The translations under genes were made by a program, and so were the position numbers. From Micrococcales bacterium (GTDB lineage: Bacteria > Actinomycetota > Actinomycetes > Actinomycetales > Cellulomonadaceae), in assembly GCA_014763765.1 (NCBI GenBank), contig JACXUT010000008.1:1-38242 (forward strand): a stretch of 38,242 bases of DNA, written 5' to 3'. This document shows, piece after piece, positions 1 to 8,041 of the stretch (positions within the stretch are counted from its first letter, which is position 1; the number at the start of each line of letters is the position of its first letter). Under the pieces are notes generated by a model. That model saw nothing but the letters and a program-made list of their open reading frames with translations. It was not told where the DNA came from and made no database searches.

Positions 1-117
1 GGGCGAACGTTCACACTCCTCGGGACGGGGACCTGCCGAGGACGGCGCCCCGCACTCGGGAGCAGCCGTGACGGGCGTCCCGACCCCGCACCACCACCGC
101 ACACCGATCGAAGGAGA
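1..117 (+). promoter_or_regulatory. upstream region of the RbsABC-type operon
   Basis: No gene is visible in this leading stretch. It holds a perfect 8-bp palindrome GAACGTTC at 5-12, of the size and symmetry used by LacI/GalR-type repressors, and a 6-bp inverted repeat (CCTCGG/CCGAGG) at about 18-41. A strong ribosome binding site AAGGAG sits at 111-116. I do not see a convincing -35/-10 pair, so the promoter may start outside the window. Confidence 0.35.
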
Positions 118-120
118 TTG

Positions 121-1278
121 ATGATGTTGCGCAGGCTGCGTTGGGTGGCACCACTGGCGGTCGCCGCCGTGGCACTGACCGCGTGCTCGTCGGAGAGCGG
201 CGCGACCACCGAGCAGAACACCGAGGTCTCGACCCAGGCCGACGAGGCGCTGGCCGAGCTCGAGGGGCAGGTCCTGGCCCAGGGGCCGCGCGGTGAGGAC
301 CCGGCGCCCGCGTCGGAGGCCGCCCTCACGGACGACGAGGTCGCGCAGGTCCGCGAGATGGGGGCGACGGCCGCGATCGTCATGCACTACGGCGGCAACG
401 ACTGGGCGAACGCCCAGATCGCCGGGCTGCGTGAGCGGTTCGAGGAGCTCGGCATCGAGGTCGTCGCCGTGACGGACGCCGACTTCGACCCCGGCCAGCA
501 GGTGTCGGACATCGAGACCGTCATGGCCCGCGACCCGGACATCATCGTGTCGATCCCGACGGACCCGGTCGCCACCGCGGCGGCGTACAAGGCCGCGGCG
601 GACGCCGGCGTGAAGCTCGTGTTCATGGACAACGTCCCGGACGGCCTGGAGCCGGGGACCGACTACGTCTCGGTGGTCTCGGCCGACAACTACGGCAACG
701 GCGTCGTGTCCGCCCACCTCATGGCGAAGGCGCTGAACGGCTCCGGCAAGATCGGCCTGATCTACCACGAGGCCGACTTCTTCGTGACGCAGCAGCGGTA
801 CGAGGGCTTCAAGACCACCATCGAGGAGCAGTACCCGGACATCGAGGTCGTCGACGAGCGCGGCATCGCGGGGCCCGACTTCGCGGGTGACGCCCAGGCC
901 GTCGCGGACGCGTGGCTGACGCAGTACCCGGACCTCGACGGGATCTGGGCCGTCTGGGACGTCCCCGCCGAGGGCGTCATGGCCGCGGCGCGTGCCGCCG
1001 GCCGCACCGACCTCAAGATCGCCACGGAGGACCTGGGGACGAACGTCGCCATCGCGCTGGCGCGCGGCGAGATGGTCGTGGGCCTCGGCGCCCAGGTGCC
1101 GTTCGACCAGGGCGTGACCGAGGCCGACCTGGCCGCGGGCGCGCTGCTCGGCAGGACGGCCCCGCCGTACGTCGCGCTGTCCGCGCTGCCGGTCACGCAC
1201 GACAACGTGCTCGACGCGTGGCAGCAGGTCTACCACGCGGACCCGCCGTCCGAGGTCACGGACTCCTACGCCGACTGA
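121..1278 (+). CDS. sugar ABC transporter substrate-binding lipoprotein (RbsB-like)
   Basis: This is the extracytoplasmic sugar receptor of an importer whose ATPase and permease follow directly. The N-terminus is a lipoprotein signal: a basic MLRRLR segment, a hydrophobic stretch and the lipobox L-T-A-C, with the lipidated Cys at about residue 22. A polar linker follows, then a type-1 periplasmic-binding fold: 'AAIVMHYGGNDWANAQIAGL' opens the first lobe, and 'VSIPTDP' and 'DGIWAVWDVPAEG' are typical of the ribose/xylose-binding (peripla_BP_4) group. Its 385 residues are somewhat long for the family because of the linker. TTG 118, ATG 121 and ATG 124 are all in frame. AAGGAG at 111-116 favours 121 or 124, and 121 is used here. 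The bound sugar cannot be read from sequence; the linked glycosidase suggests a product of that enzyme. Confidence 0.9.
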   Translation: MMLRRLRWVAPLAVAAVALTACSSESGATTEQNTEVSTQADEALAELEGQVLAQGPRGEDPAPASEAALTDDEVAQVREMGATAAIVMHYGGNDWANAQIAGLRERFEELGIEVVAVTDADFDPGQQVSDIETVMARDPDIIVSIPTDPVATAAAYKAAADAGVKLVFMDNVPDGLEPGTDYVSVVSADNYGNGVVSAHLMAKALNGSGKIGLIYHEADFFVTQQRYEGFKTTIEEQYPDIEVVDERGIAGPDFAGDAQAVADAWLTQYPDLDGIWAVWDVPAEGVMAAARAAGRTDLKIATEDLGTNVAIALARGEMVVGLGAQVPFDQGVTEADLAAGALLGRTAPPYVALSALPVTHDNVLDAWQQVYHADPPSEVTDSYAD

Positions 1279-1291
1279 GGCGACCCCGCGG

Positions 1292-1307
1292 CCGGCGGCG
1301 CCGCCGG
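1292..1307 (+). other. perfect palindrome between binding-protein and ATPase genes
   Basis: The 97-nt gap between the binding-protein stop and the ATPase start contains a 16-bp perfect palindrome (CCGGCGGCGCCGCCGG). In RNA it would form a GC-only hairpin with no U tract. In sugar-importer operons, hairpins at this position commonly protect the 3' end of the binding-protein message or partly stop transcription. That role is inferred. Confidence 0.4.
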
Positions 1308-1375
1308 GACCGGGAGCCGCTGCTCCACCCCCGGTCCCCACCCCACAGACACGACTGCGCACGAGGAGGTGCCGC

Positions 1376-2878
1376 ATGCCCAGCGAGCCCCCGCTCGCCA
1401 TCCGGATGCACGGGATCCGCAAGGCGTTCGACGGCGTGACGGTGCTGGACGACGTCGACTTCGAGGTCCGCCCGGGAGAGGTCCACGCCCTGGCGGGCGG
1501 CAACGGAGCCGGCAAGTCCACGCTCATGAAGATCCTGCAGGGCGTCTACCAGCGGGACGCCGGCGTCGTCGAGGTGTTCGGCGAGCCGCTCGAGGCCCGC
1601 AGCATCCAGGCCGCCCGCGCCGCGGGAGTCGGGATGGTGTTCCAGGAGTTCTCGCTGATCAGCACGCTGACCGTCGCGCAGAACATCTTCCTCGACGGGG
1701 AGCCCACCCGCGCCGGGCTGATCGACGACGCCGCGATGCGGACCCGCGCGGCCGAGCTGCTCGGGCGCATCGGCGTCGCGATCGACCCGGCGGCGGAGGT
1801 GGGCTCGCTCTCGACCGCCCAGTGGCAGCTCACCGAGATCGCGAAGGCGCTCGGCCAGGACGCCACGGTGCTGATCATGGACGAGCCGACGGCCTCGCTC
1901 GCCAAGCACGAGGTCGACGCCCTGTTCGAGCTGGTCGCCCGGCTCAAGGAGCAGGGGATCGCGATCGTCTACATCTCGCACCGCATGGACGAGGTGTACC
2001 GGATCGCCGACCGCATCACGATCTTGCGCAACGGCCGGAACCTCGTGACCGCGGCGCTCGACGAGATCACGCCGCAGGAGATCGTCGCCGGCATCGCGGG
2101 CAGGGAGCTGGCGGCCACCGCCGGGCCGGTGCGGGACACCGAGCCGGGGCCGGTCGTGCTCGACGTCCGGGACGTCCACGCGGCGGGCGTCGACGGGGCG
2201 ACGTTCCAGGTGCGGGCGGGCGAGGTGGTGGGCATCGCCGGCCTCATGGGGTCGGGCCGCACCGAGCTCGCCCGGGCGCTGTTCGGCATGAGCCCCGTCA
2301 CCGCGGGCTCGGTGCACCGCAACGGCAGCCCGGTGCGCCTCGGGTCGGCCGCCGACGCCATCGCCGCCGGGATCGCGCTCATCCCCGAGGACCGGCGGCT
2401 GCAGGGCCTGGTGCTCGACCACTCCGTGCGGGACAACCTCACGCTGCCCCTGCTGGACGGGCTGCGCCGGCACGGCCTGATCGCCCGGGACAAGGTGCGC
2501 GCGCTGTCCGACCGGCTGATCGAGCAGCTCTCCATCGCGGTGGCCCGCCCCGACGGGCCCGCCCGCCTCCTGTCCGGGGGCAACCAGCAGAAGATCGTCA
2601 TCGCCAAGTGGCTGGGGACCGACCCCGAGGTCCTGGTGATGGACGAGCCCACGGCCGGCGTCGACGTCGGCACCAAGACCGAGATCGTCCGCATCGTGCG
2701 CGAGCTCGCGCGGACCGGAAAGGGGATCATCGTGATCTCGTCGGAGTACCCGGAGCTGATCGCCATGTGCGACCGGTTCCTCATCATGCGCGACGGCCGG
2801 GTCGTCGACAGCATCGACGCCGACCGCATCACCACCGAGGTCGAGCTGGAGCTCGCCGTCCAGGGGATCGCGGCATGA
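1376..2878 (+). CDS. sugar ABC transporter ATP-binding protein (RbsA-type, two ATPase domains)
   Basis: This is the cytoplasmic energising subunit of a monosaccharide-type importer. The 500 residues match the usual RbsA/XylG/MglA length and contain two fused nucleotide-binding domains. Domain 1 has Walker A GGNGAGKST (residues 41-49), a divergent signature LSTAQWQLTEIAKAL and Walker B VLIMDEPTASL. Domain 2 has the degenerate P-loop GLMGSGRTE normal for this family, a clear signature LLSGGNQQKIVIAKWL and Walker B VLVMDEPTAGVDVG. The start ATG follows GAGGAGG at 1363-1369. The stop overlaps the permease start by four bases (ATGA), so translation is probably coupled. The first Gly-Gly of Walker A replaces the common Gly-Glu, a mild variation outside the catalytic residues. 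Confidence 0.95.
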   Translation: MPSEPPLAIRMHGIRKAFDGVTVLDDVDFEVRPGEVHALAGGNGAGKSTLMKILQGVYQRDAGVVEVFGEPLEARSIQAARAAGVGMVFQEFSLISTLTVAQNIFLDGEPTRAGLIDDAAMRTRAAELLGRIGVAIDPAAEVGSLSTAQWQLTEIAKALGQDATVLIMDEPTASLAKHEVDALFELVARLKEQGIAIVYISHRMDEVYRIADRITILRNGRNLVTAALDEITPQEIVAGIAGRELAATAGPVRDTEPGPVVLDVRDVHAAGVDGATFQVRAGEVVGIAGLMGSGRTELARALFGMSPVTAGSVHRNGSPVRLGSAADAIAAGIALIPEDRRLQGLVLDHSVRDNLTLPLLDGLRRHGLIARDKVRALSDRLIEQLSIAVARPDGPARLLSGGNQQKIVIAKWLGTDPEVLVMDEPTAGVDVGTKTEIVRIVRELARTGKGIIVISSEYPELIAMCDRFLIMRDGRVVDSIDADRITTEVELELAVQGIAA

Positions 2879-3861
2879 GCACCACCGCCCCCGACCGGCC
2901 CGGCACCCGCGCGGCGACGCCGTGGTGGCGGAGCGCCGGCGCGCGCATCGACTGGCGCCGCGACGTCATCTACGTCGGCTTCGTGGTGGTGTTCCTCGTG
3001 TTCGCCGTCCTGCTCGGCGACCAGGGCTTCCTGTCGACCACCAACCTGCTGAACATCCTGCGGCAGTCGGCCATCATCACGATCATCGCCGTCGGCATGA
3101 CGTACGTGATCGCGTGCGCCGAGATCGACCTGTCCGTCGGCTCGATCGCCGGGCTCACGTCCATCACCGCCGCCATGGCGATCGCCGCCTGGGGCCTCGT
3201 GCCGGGCATCGTCGCGGGGCTGCTGGTCGGGGTGGTCGTCGGCGCGGTCAACGGCTCGCTGGTCGCGTTCCTGCGCATCCCGTCGTTCCTCGTGACGCTC
3301 GCGATGCTCGGGATCGCCGCGGGCGTCGCCCAGTGGGTCACCGCGTCGGCGCCGCAACCCATCCTCGACCGCACCTTCAACACCGTCTTCGGCAGCGGCA
3401 ACATCGGCCGCCTCCCGGGCCTGGTCGTCTGGAGCGCCGTCGTCGTCGCCGTCGGGGCGGTCGTCCTGAAGAAGGCGAAGTTCGGGCGGCAGGTGCTCGC
3501 GACCGGCGCCAACCGCACCGCCGCGGAGTACTCCGGGATCAACACCCGGGCCATCACGTTCCGCGTGATGATGCTCTCCGCGATGGCCGCCTCCCTCGCC
3601 GGGCTCCTGTACGCCGGGCGGCTCCAGTCCGGGCGCTTCCAGTGGGGCGCCGGGGACGAGCTCTCCGCCATCGCCGCCGTGATCCTCGGCGGCACCGCCC
3701 TGGCCGGCGGACGCGGGTCCGTGGTCGGCACCCTCTTCGGCGCCCTGCTCATGGGCCTCATCAACAACGGCCTGATCCTCGCCGGCCTCGACTCGAGCCA
3801 GCAGCAGGTCATCAGGGGCGTGATCATCGTCCTCGCGGTGGCCCTCGCCCGGAACAAGTAG
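2875..3861 (+). CDS. sugar ABC transporter permease (RbsC-type)
   Basis: This is the membrane channel of the same importer; one permease gene implies a homodimer, as in ribose and galactose systems. About 40 N-terminal residues are cytoplasmic and polar. Eight or more hydrophobic segments follow, starting at 'VIYVGFVVVFLVFAVLLG'. Family hallmarks are the conserved segment 'GMTYVIACAEIDLSVGSIAGL', 'GAVNG' and 'AIAAVILGGTALAGGRGSVVG'. At 328 residues it has the normal length for the BPD_transp_2 family. The ATG lies inside the ATPase stop (ATGA at 2875-2878). The next gene begins 34 bp downstream behind its own ribosome binding site, consistent with one operon. Confidence 0.94.
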   Translation: MSTTAPDRPGTRAATPWWRSAGARIDWRRDVIYVGFVVVFLVFAVLLGDQGFLSTTNLLNILRQSAIITIIAVGMTYVIACAEIDLSVGSIAGLTSITAAMAIAAWGLVPGIVAGLLVGVVVGAVNGSLVAFLRIPSFLVTLAMLGIAAGVAQWVTASAPQPILDRTFNTVFGSGNIGRLPGLVVWSAVVVAVGAVVLKKAKFGRQVLATGANRTAAEYSGINTRAITFRVMMLSAMAASLAGLLYAGRLQSGRFQWGAGDELSAIAAVILGGTALAGGRGSVVGTLFGALLMGLINNGLILAGLDSSQQQVIRGVIIVLAVALARNK

Positions 3862-3895
3862 CACCACCACTCACCCAGGAAGGAAGGGACGCCCC

Positions 3896-6001
3896 GTGCC
3901 CCACCACTCCGGCACCCACCGCCCCGTCACGATCCAGAACAGCTCCCTCGCCGTCGACGGCGAGGAGGTCAGCCTCTACGGCGGCGCCGTGCACTACTGG
4001 CGCCTCGAGCGCGACCGCTGGGAACCGATCCTCGACTCGGTCCGGCGCATGGGCTTCACCATGATCTCGATCTACATCCCGTGGGAGGCCCACGAGATCG
4101 AGAAGGGCCGCTTCGACTTCGGCGAGATCAACCCGTCGAACGACATCGACGCGTTCCTCACCCTCTGCGAGCAGAAGGGCTTCCGGATCGTCGTCCGCCC
4201 CGGGCCGCAGATCAACTCCGAGCTGACGTGGTTCGGGTACCCCCGGCGCATCCTGGCCGACGAGCGGCTGCACGCCGTGAGCGGCAAGGGGTCCAAGGTG
4301 ATCCTCACGCAGGTGCCGAAGCCGATCCCCGCCCTCAACTACGCCTCCGAGGCGTTCTACGAGGAGACGGCGCTCTGGTACGACGCGATCTGCTCGATCC
4401 TCGCGAAGCACGCCTACCCGAACGGCGGCATCGTCTCCGCGCAGGTCGACAACGAGATGGCGTACTTCTTCGGGGTCAACGCGTACATCGCCGACTACTC
4501 GGCCGAGTCGCTCGAGAACTACCGGGCGTTCCTGGTCGGCAAGTACGGGGACCTGCCGGGTGTCGCGTTGGCGTACTCCCGGCCGTACGCCGAGCTGTCC
4601 GAGGTCGAGCCGCCGCGGCGGTTCGAGGCGACCGACAAGGCCGACATCCCCTGGTACGCCGACTGGGCGGAGTACCGCGAGCAGTACCTCGTGGACGCCA
4701 TGGACCGGCTCGCCGGCATGATGCGCGAGCGCGGGCTCGGCGGGATCACCCTGTTCCACAACTACCCGCACCCGCTGGGCCCGGGCGGCGCCGCGTCGGG
4801 GTTCACGACCCCGTTCAACCTCATGCGGCTGGAGGACAAGCTCGACTTCGTCGGGTTCGACATCTACTCCCGCAAGGAGCTGTTCTCCCACGTCAAGACG
4901 GTCGCGTCGTACGTGGCCGGGACGAGCCGCTACCCCTACATCCCGGAGTTCATCGCCGGCGTGTGGCCCTGGTACCTCAACCCGGGCGACTGGCACGACG
5001 AGGAGTTCGTCACCAAGGCGGCCCTCATGCAGGGCATCCGCGGGTTCTCCCGGTACATGCTCGTGGAGCGCGACCGGTGGCTCGACTCGCCGGTGCGCCG
5101 CGACGGGCGCGAGCGCCCCGAGAAGGTCGCGATGTTCGGGAACGTCAACGCGATGCTGGACCGCGGCGAGTACCACCGGTTCCGGCGGGACGCGGACGTG
5201 CTGCTGCTGGCCAACCGCGAGTACGACCGGCTCGAGGCGACGAGCGTCCTGGTGTCCTTCCCGGGCGACTTCCTGGAGACGCCGTCGGGCTTCTCGGAGT
5301 ACGCCGGGCCGGTGACGGTCAGCGAGGCGACCCTCGGCTTCGACCAGCCCGTGCAGCTCGCCAAGGGCACGTGGTTCGGTGCGTTCTCGGACGCCCTCGC
5401 GGCGACCGGCGCGAGCACGGTGCTGTCCGACACCGACCTGCGCCCCGAGCGCTGGGCGGGTCGCAAGGTCGTGGTGCTCACGACGCTGGACTACCTCGAC
5501 GAGGGGGTCCAGCGCGGCCTGGTCGACTTCGCGCGCGGCGGCGGTCACGTCGTCGTCGGGCCGAAGGTGCCGGGGCTCGACAGCGTGATGCGGCCCTGCC
5601 CGGTGCTCGCCGACGCGGTCGGCGAGGCGCTCGCCGACGCGGCGGGTGACGTGGTGACCGCGCAGGTCGGCGCCGGCTCCGTCACGGTCGTGACGCAGCT
5701 CGACGCGGTCCCGCAGGCCGTGGCCCGGGTGGTCCGCGACGCGGGCGCCCACGAGGTCGTCACCAACGACCCGCGCCTCGACGTCACCATCCACTCCGAC
5801 CCGCACGACCCCGGCACGCTGCTGGTGTTCGTCGCGAACCCCACCGCGGAGCCGGTCGACGCCGAGGTCGCACTGGGCGTCGGCCTCAAGGAGGTCCACG
5901 AGGTCTGGGACGACCGCGACGTCACCACCTCCGGCACCACCGTCGCCGAGCGCATGGCGCCGTACTCGATCCACGTCTACCGGTGCACCGTCACCGCCTG
6001 A
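3896..6001 (+). CDS. GH35/GH42-like glycoside hydrolase (probable beta-galactosidase family)
   Basis: This is a predicted cytoplasmic glycosidase without a signal peptide, probably acting on the sugar brought in by the importer just upstream. The N-terminal TIM barrel (about residues 20-400) carries GH35 landmarks: GGAVHYWR (29-36), IPWEAHE (61-67), VRPGPQINSE and QVDNEM. The last places the likely acid/base at Glu187. IPEFIAG places the likely nucleophile at Glu351. After the barrel, residues of about 470-610 look like the amidotransferase-fold domain seen in GH42-type enzymes ('RKVVVLTTLDYLDEGVQRGL'), followed by a short beta domain. This mix makes the exact family (GH35 or GH42) and the substrate uncertain. 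The start is GTG 3896 after AGGAAGGA; 701 residues. Confidence 0.85.
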   Translation: MPHHSGTHRPVTIQNSSLAVDGEEVSLYGGAVHYWRLERDRWEPILDSVRRMGFTMISIYIPWEAHEIEKGRFDFGEINPSNDIDAFLTLCEQKGFRIVVRPGPQINSELTWFGYPRRILADERLHAVSGKGSKVILTQVPKPIPALNYASEAFYEETALWYDAICSILAKHAYPNGGIVSAQVDNEMAYFFGVNAYIADYSAESLENYRAFLVGKYGDLPGVALAYSRPYAELSEVEPPRRFEATDKADIPWYADWAEYREQYLVDAMDRLAGMMRERGLGGITLFHNYPHPLGPGGAASGFTTPFNLMRLEDKLDFVGFDIYSRKELFSHVKTVASYVAGTSRYPYIPEFIAGVWPWYLNPGDWHDEEFVTKAALMQGIRGFSRYMLVERDRWLDSPVRRDGRERPEKVAMFGNVNAMLDRGEYHRFRRDADVLLLANREYDRLEATSVLVSFPGDFLETPSGFSEYAGPVTVSEATLGFDQPVQLAKGTWFGAFSDALAATGASTVLSDTDLRPERWAGRKVVVLTTLDYLDEGVQRGLVDFARGGGHVVVGPKVPGLDSVMRPCPVLADAVGEALADAAGDVVTAQVGAGSVTVVTQLDAVPQAVARVVRDAGAHEVVTNDPRLDVTIHSDPHDPGTLLVFVANPTAEPVDAEVALGVGLKEVHEVWDDRDVTTSGTTVAERMAPYSIHVYRCTVTA

Positions 6002-6014
6002 GAGGAGCACCTTC

Positions 6015-6797
6015 ATGCTGCATCAAGACGTCCTCATGGCCGACATCGACGTCGACCAGTGGCGCAACGCCCAGTCGCTGCTGCTGCGTTCCGCCAAGGC
6101 CGCCCGCCGGCTCGTCGTCATCCACGACCGGGGCACGGTGGTGAAGTTCCGGCACACCGCCGGCACCGCGTGCGCGGGCCGCGTCGACCGGGTGGACGAC
6201 CCGCACGCCCTGGCCGAGGCGCTGTACGCGCAGAACGCGGAGACCGTGGACTTCGTGGTGGTGATGGAGCGCGACGCCGTCGACTCCTACTTCGCCGCCG
6301 TCCAGGACTCCTGGGACATCGACGAGGACCTCGACGTCTTCGTCCAGCGCACGTACGCGCTGCTCGACCGGTACCCGGACGGCATCGTCACGTTCCCGGG
6401 CGCCGCGCGGGACGTGCTGGGGCTGCAGTGGGCGACCGGCGCGTCGCGGGACGACGTGGAGCGCGCCGCCCGGGCGCTCGTGCCCGCGGGGACGACGGTC
6501 GTCCTCGGCGTGCACGACGCCGGCAGCCTGTGGGCGTCCCTCGTGCTCGACCTCGACGAGGACCACAAGGTCACGTCGGTCACGACGGCGGACCCGTCGC
6601 TGGTCGACATCGAGGGGACCCGGGAGGAGGTGCTCGGGCGCCTCACCGCCTGGCAGGAGTCGACCGGGCGCACCGTGTCCCTCGCGCTGCTGCTGGACCG
6701 GGCGGCGGCGGACGAGTACCTGGCCGCCCCGGCGGACCGCAAGGGCGCCGTCCTGACGGCGCTCGTGGAGGGCGGCGCGGCGACGTTCCGCGTCTGA
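6015..6797 (+). CDS. uncharacterised two-repeat protein in the sugar-importer operon
   Basis: I do not recognise this 260-residue protein. It has no signal peptide, membrane segment or known catalytic motif, and is acidic and probably cytosolic. The two halves look related: 'TVDFVVVMERDAVDSYFAA' in the first half aligns with 'TVSLALLLDRAAADEYLAA' in the second, and each is preceded by a short strand-rich block (RLVVIHDRG and TVVLGVHDAG). That suggests an internal duplication or pseudo-dimer. The gene starts 13 bp after the glycosidase stop with GAGGAG at 6002-6007, and a strong hairpin follows its stop, so it is the last gene of the importer operon. A role in using the same substrate is inferred from position only. 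Confidence 0.8.
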   Translation: MLHQDVLMADIDVDQWRNAQSLLLRSAKAARRLVVIHDRGTVVKFRHTAGTACAGRVDRVDDPHALAEALYAQNAETVDFVVVMERDAVDSYFAAVQDSWDIDEDLDVFVQRTYALLDRYPDGIVTFPGAARDVLGLQWATGASRDDVERAARALVPAGTTVVLGVHDAGSLWASLVLDLDEDHKVTSVTTADPSLVDIEGTREEVLGRLTAWQESTGRTVSLALLLDRAAADEYLAAPADRKGAVLTALVEGGAATFRV

Positions 6798-6800
6798 CGA

Positions 6801-6836
6801 CCGGTGGCCGGCCGGCCCCGACCGGCCGGCCACCGG
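6801..6836 (+). terminator. strong hairpin terminator at the end of the importer operon
   Basis: A perfect 15-bp inverted repeat (arms 6801-6815 and 6822-6836) with a 6-nt loop starts four bases after the stop codon. There is no U tract, which is common for actinobacterial terminators. Confidence 0.7.
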
Positions 6837-6900
6837 CGCACCGGCGCGACGGCGCGACCGTGCCCGTCGATGCCGGCACCGACCCCGAGCACGAGACCCC

Positions 6901-6944
6901 GTGCACCGTCCTGGCGCGTGCACGTACGCGCCAGAACGGTGCAC
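6901..6944. repeat. 44-nt intergenic near-perfect palindrome
   Basis: Two 19-nt arms (6901-6919 and 6926-6944) are complementary except for one internal C/A mismatch, around a 6-nt loop. The outer arm is GTGCACCGT/ACGGTGCAC and the inner arm CTGGCGCGT/ACGCGCCAG. It lies apart from the operon terminator and upstream of the next transcription unit. The form resembles a dispersed extragenic palindrome, but only one copy is seen in this window. Confidence 0.65.
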
Positions 6945-7034
6945 GGTCACGACATCGCGGGATCCGCGGCGCTGCGAGTGTGCGGTCCAGGTCGATCCGA
7001 CCCGCGGTCGACCGGAGCGTCGAGGAGGTTCCCG

Positions 7035-7175
7035 ATGGGCACTGTCACCGCGCGCCACGGCGCGCTGCACCTGCGCCGGGCACCCGGCCGTCGGCCGGCC
7101 GGGCGCCTCGCGGCGAGCCGGCCGTCGACGGTCGGCTCGGCCCGTCCCGTCCGCACGTCCGGGGCGCTCTCGTGA
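7035..7175 (+). CDS. small arginine-rich ORF, possible leader peptide coupled to the hydrolase
   Basis: A 46-codon ORF starts at ATG 7035, about 10 bases after the ribosome binding site GAGGAGG (7021-7027). Its TGA (7173-7175) overlaps the GTG start (7172) of the alpha/beta hydrolase. The peptide is rich in Arg, Ala and Pro and has no membrane segment. The good ribosome binding site lies in front of this ORF, and none is obvious in front of the hydrolase GTG. Ribosomes may therefore enter here and reinitiate on the hydrolase. Whether the peptide has any function of its own is unknown. Confidence 0.45.
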   Translation: MGTVTARHGALHLRRAPGRRPAGRLAASRPSTVGSARPVRTSGALS

Positions 7176-8041
7176 GCGCCGCGCCCGGCTCGCTCGCCCG
7201 CCGCCCGGACGGGCCGGGGACGATCGTGCTCGTGCACGGGTTCTGGGTGACGCCGCGCTCGTGGGAGGGCTGGCGCGCCCGGTACGAGGAGCTGGGGTAC
7301 GAGGTGCACGCCCCCGCGTACCCGGGGTTCGAGGTCGAGGTGGAGGCGCTGCGCGCGGACCCCCGGCCCGTGCGGGACCTCACGATCCGGGCGGTCGTCG
7401 ACCACCTGGCGGCGTTCCTCGACACGCTGCCCGAGCGGCCGCTCCTCATGGGCCACTCGGCGGGGGGCTGCTTCGTCCAGGTGCTGCTGGACCGGGGGTA
7501 CGGCAGCGCCGGGGTCGTGCTGAACTCCGCGCCGCCGGAGGGGGTGCGGACCACGCCGCCCAGCCAGCTGCGGTCGGTGTTCCCGGTGGTGCGGAACCCG
7601 CTGAACCGGCGTGCGGCGATCGGCCTGCGGCCCGAGCAGTGGCGGTACGCGTTCACGAACACGCTGGATGAGGCCGAGTCGCGCCGGCTGTACGACCGGT
7701 ACCACGTGCCGGCGTCCCGGCGGGTGCTGCTCGACTCGGTGCTCGCGAACTACCTGCCCGGGCACCAGGACGCGTGGGTCGACTACGGCAACCCGCGGCG
7801 GGCGCCGCTGCTCCTGCTCTCCGGCGGGGCGGACCACCTGATGCCCCCCTCGGTGCAGGCGGCGACCCTGGCGCGCTACCGGGCGCCCGGCACCGTGACG
7901 GAGCAGGTGGTGCTCGACGGCAAGCCGCACCTCATGGGGTCGGCGCCCGGGTGGGAGCAGATCGCCGACCAGGCGCTGGCGTGGGCGCTCGGGCACGCCA
8001 CCTGGCAGCCGCAGCCGGATCTGAGCCGCACGGCGCGCTGA
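7172..8041 (+). CDS. alpha/beta hydrolase
   Basis: This 289-residue cytoplasmic alpha/beta-hydrolase-fold enzyme has all expected landmarks: the oxyanion HGFW motif near residue 24, a nucleophile elbow GHSAGG with Ser96, an acid in GGADHLMPP at Asp221, and a catalytic His253 in KPHLMG. A triad Ser96-Asp221-His253 is therefore present. The substrate is unknown; the class includes esterases, lactonases and haloperoxidase-like enzymes. The GTG 7172 start is chosen because it overlaps the stop of a small upstream ORF with a good ribosome binding site. The TGA overlaps the ATG of the next gene (TGATG at 8039-8043), so the two hydrolases are probably co-translated. Confidence 0.88.
   Translation: MSAAPGSLARRPDGPGTIVLVHGFWVTPRSWEGWRARYEELGYEVHAPAYPGFEVEVEALRADPRPVRDLTIRAVVDHLAAFLDTLPERPLLMGHSAGGCFVQVLLDRGYGSAGVVLNSAPPEGVRTTPPSQLRSVFPVVRNPLNRRAAIGLRPEQWRYAFTNTLDEAESRRLYDRYHVPASRRVLLDSVLANYLPGHQDAWVDYGNPRRAPLLLLSGGADHLMPPSVQAATLARYRAPGTVTEQVVLDGKPHLMGSAPGWEQIADQALAWALGHATWQPQPDLSRTAR

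Noticed and set aside
1256-2473. Long minus-strand open frames opposite the transporter and glycosidase genes
   Set aside because: They are mirror frames typical of very high GC DNA: low-complexity Arg/Pro/Ala-rich translations without motifs, opposite well-supported genes.
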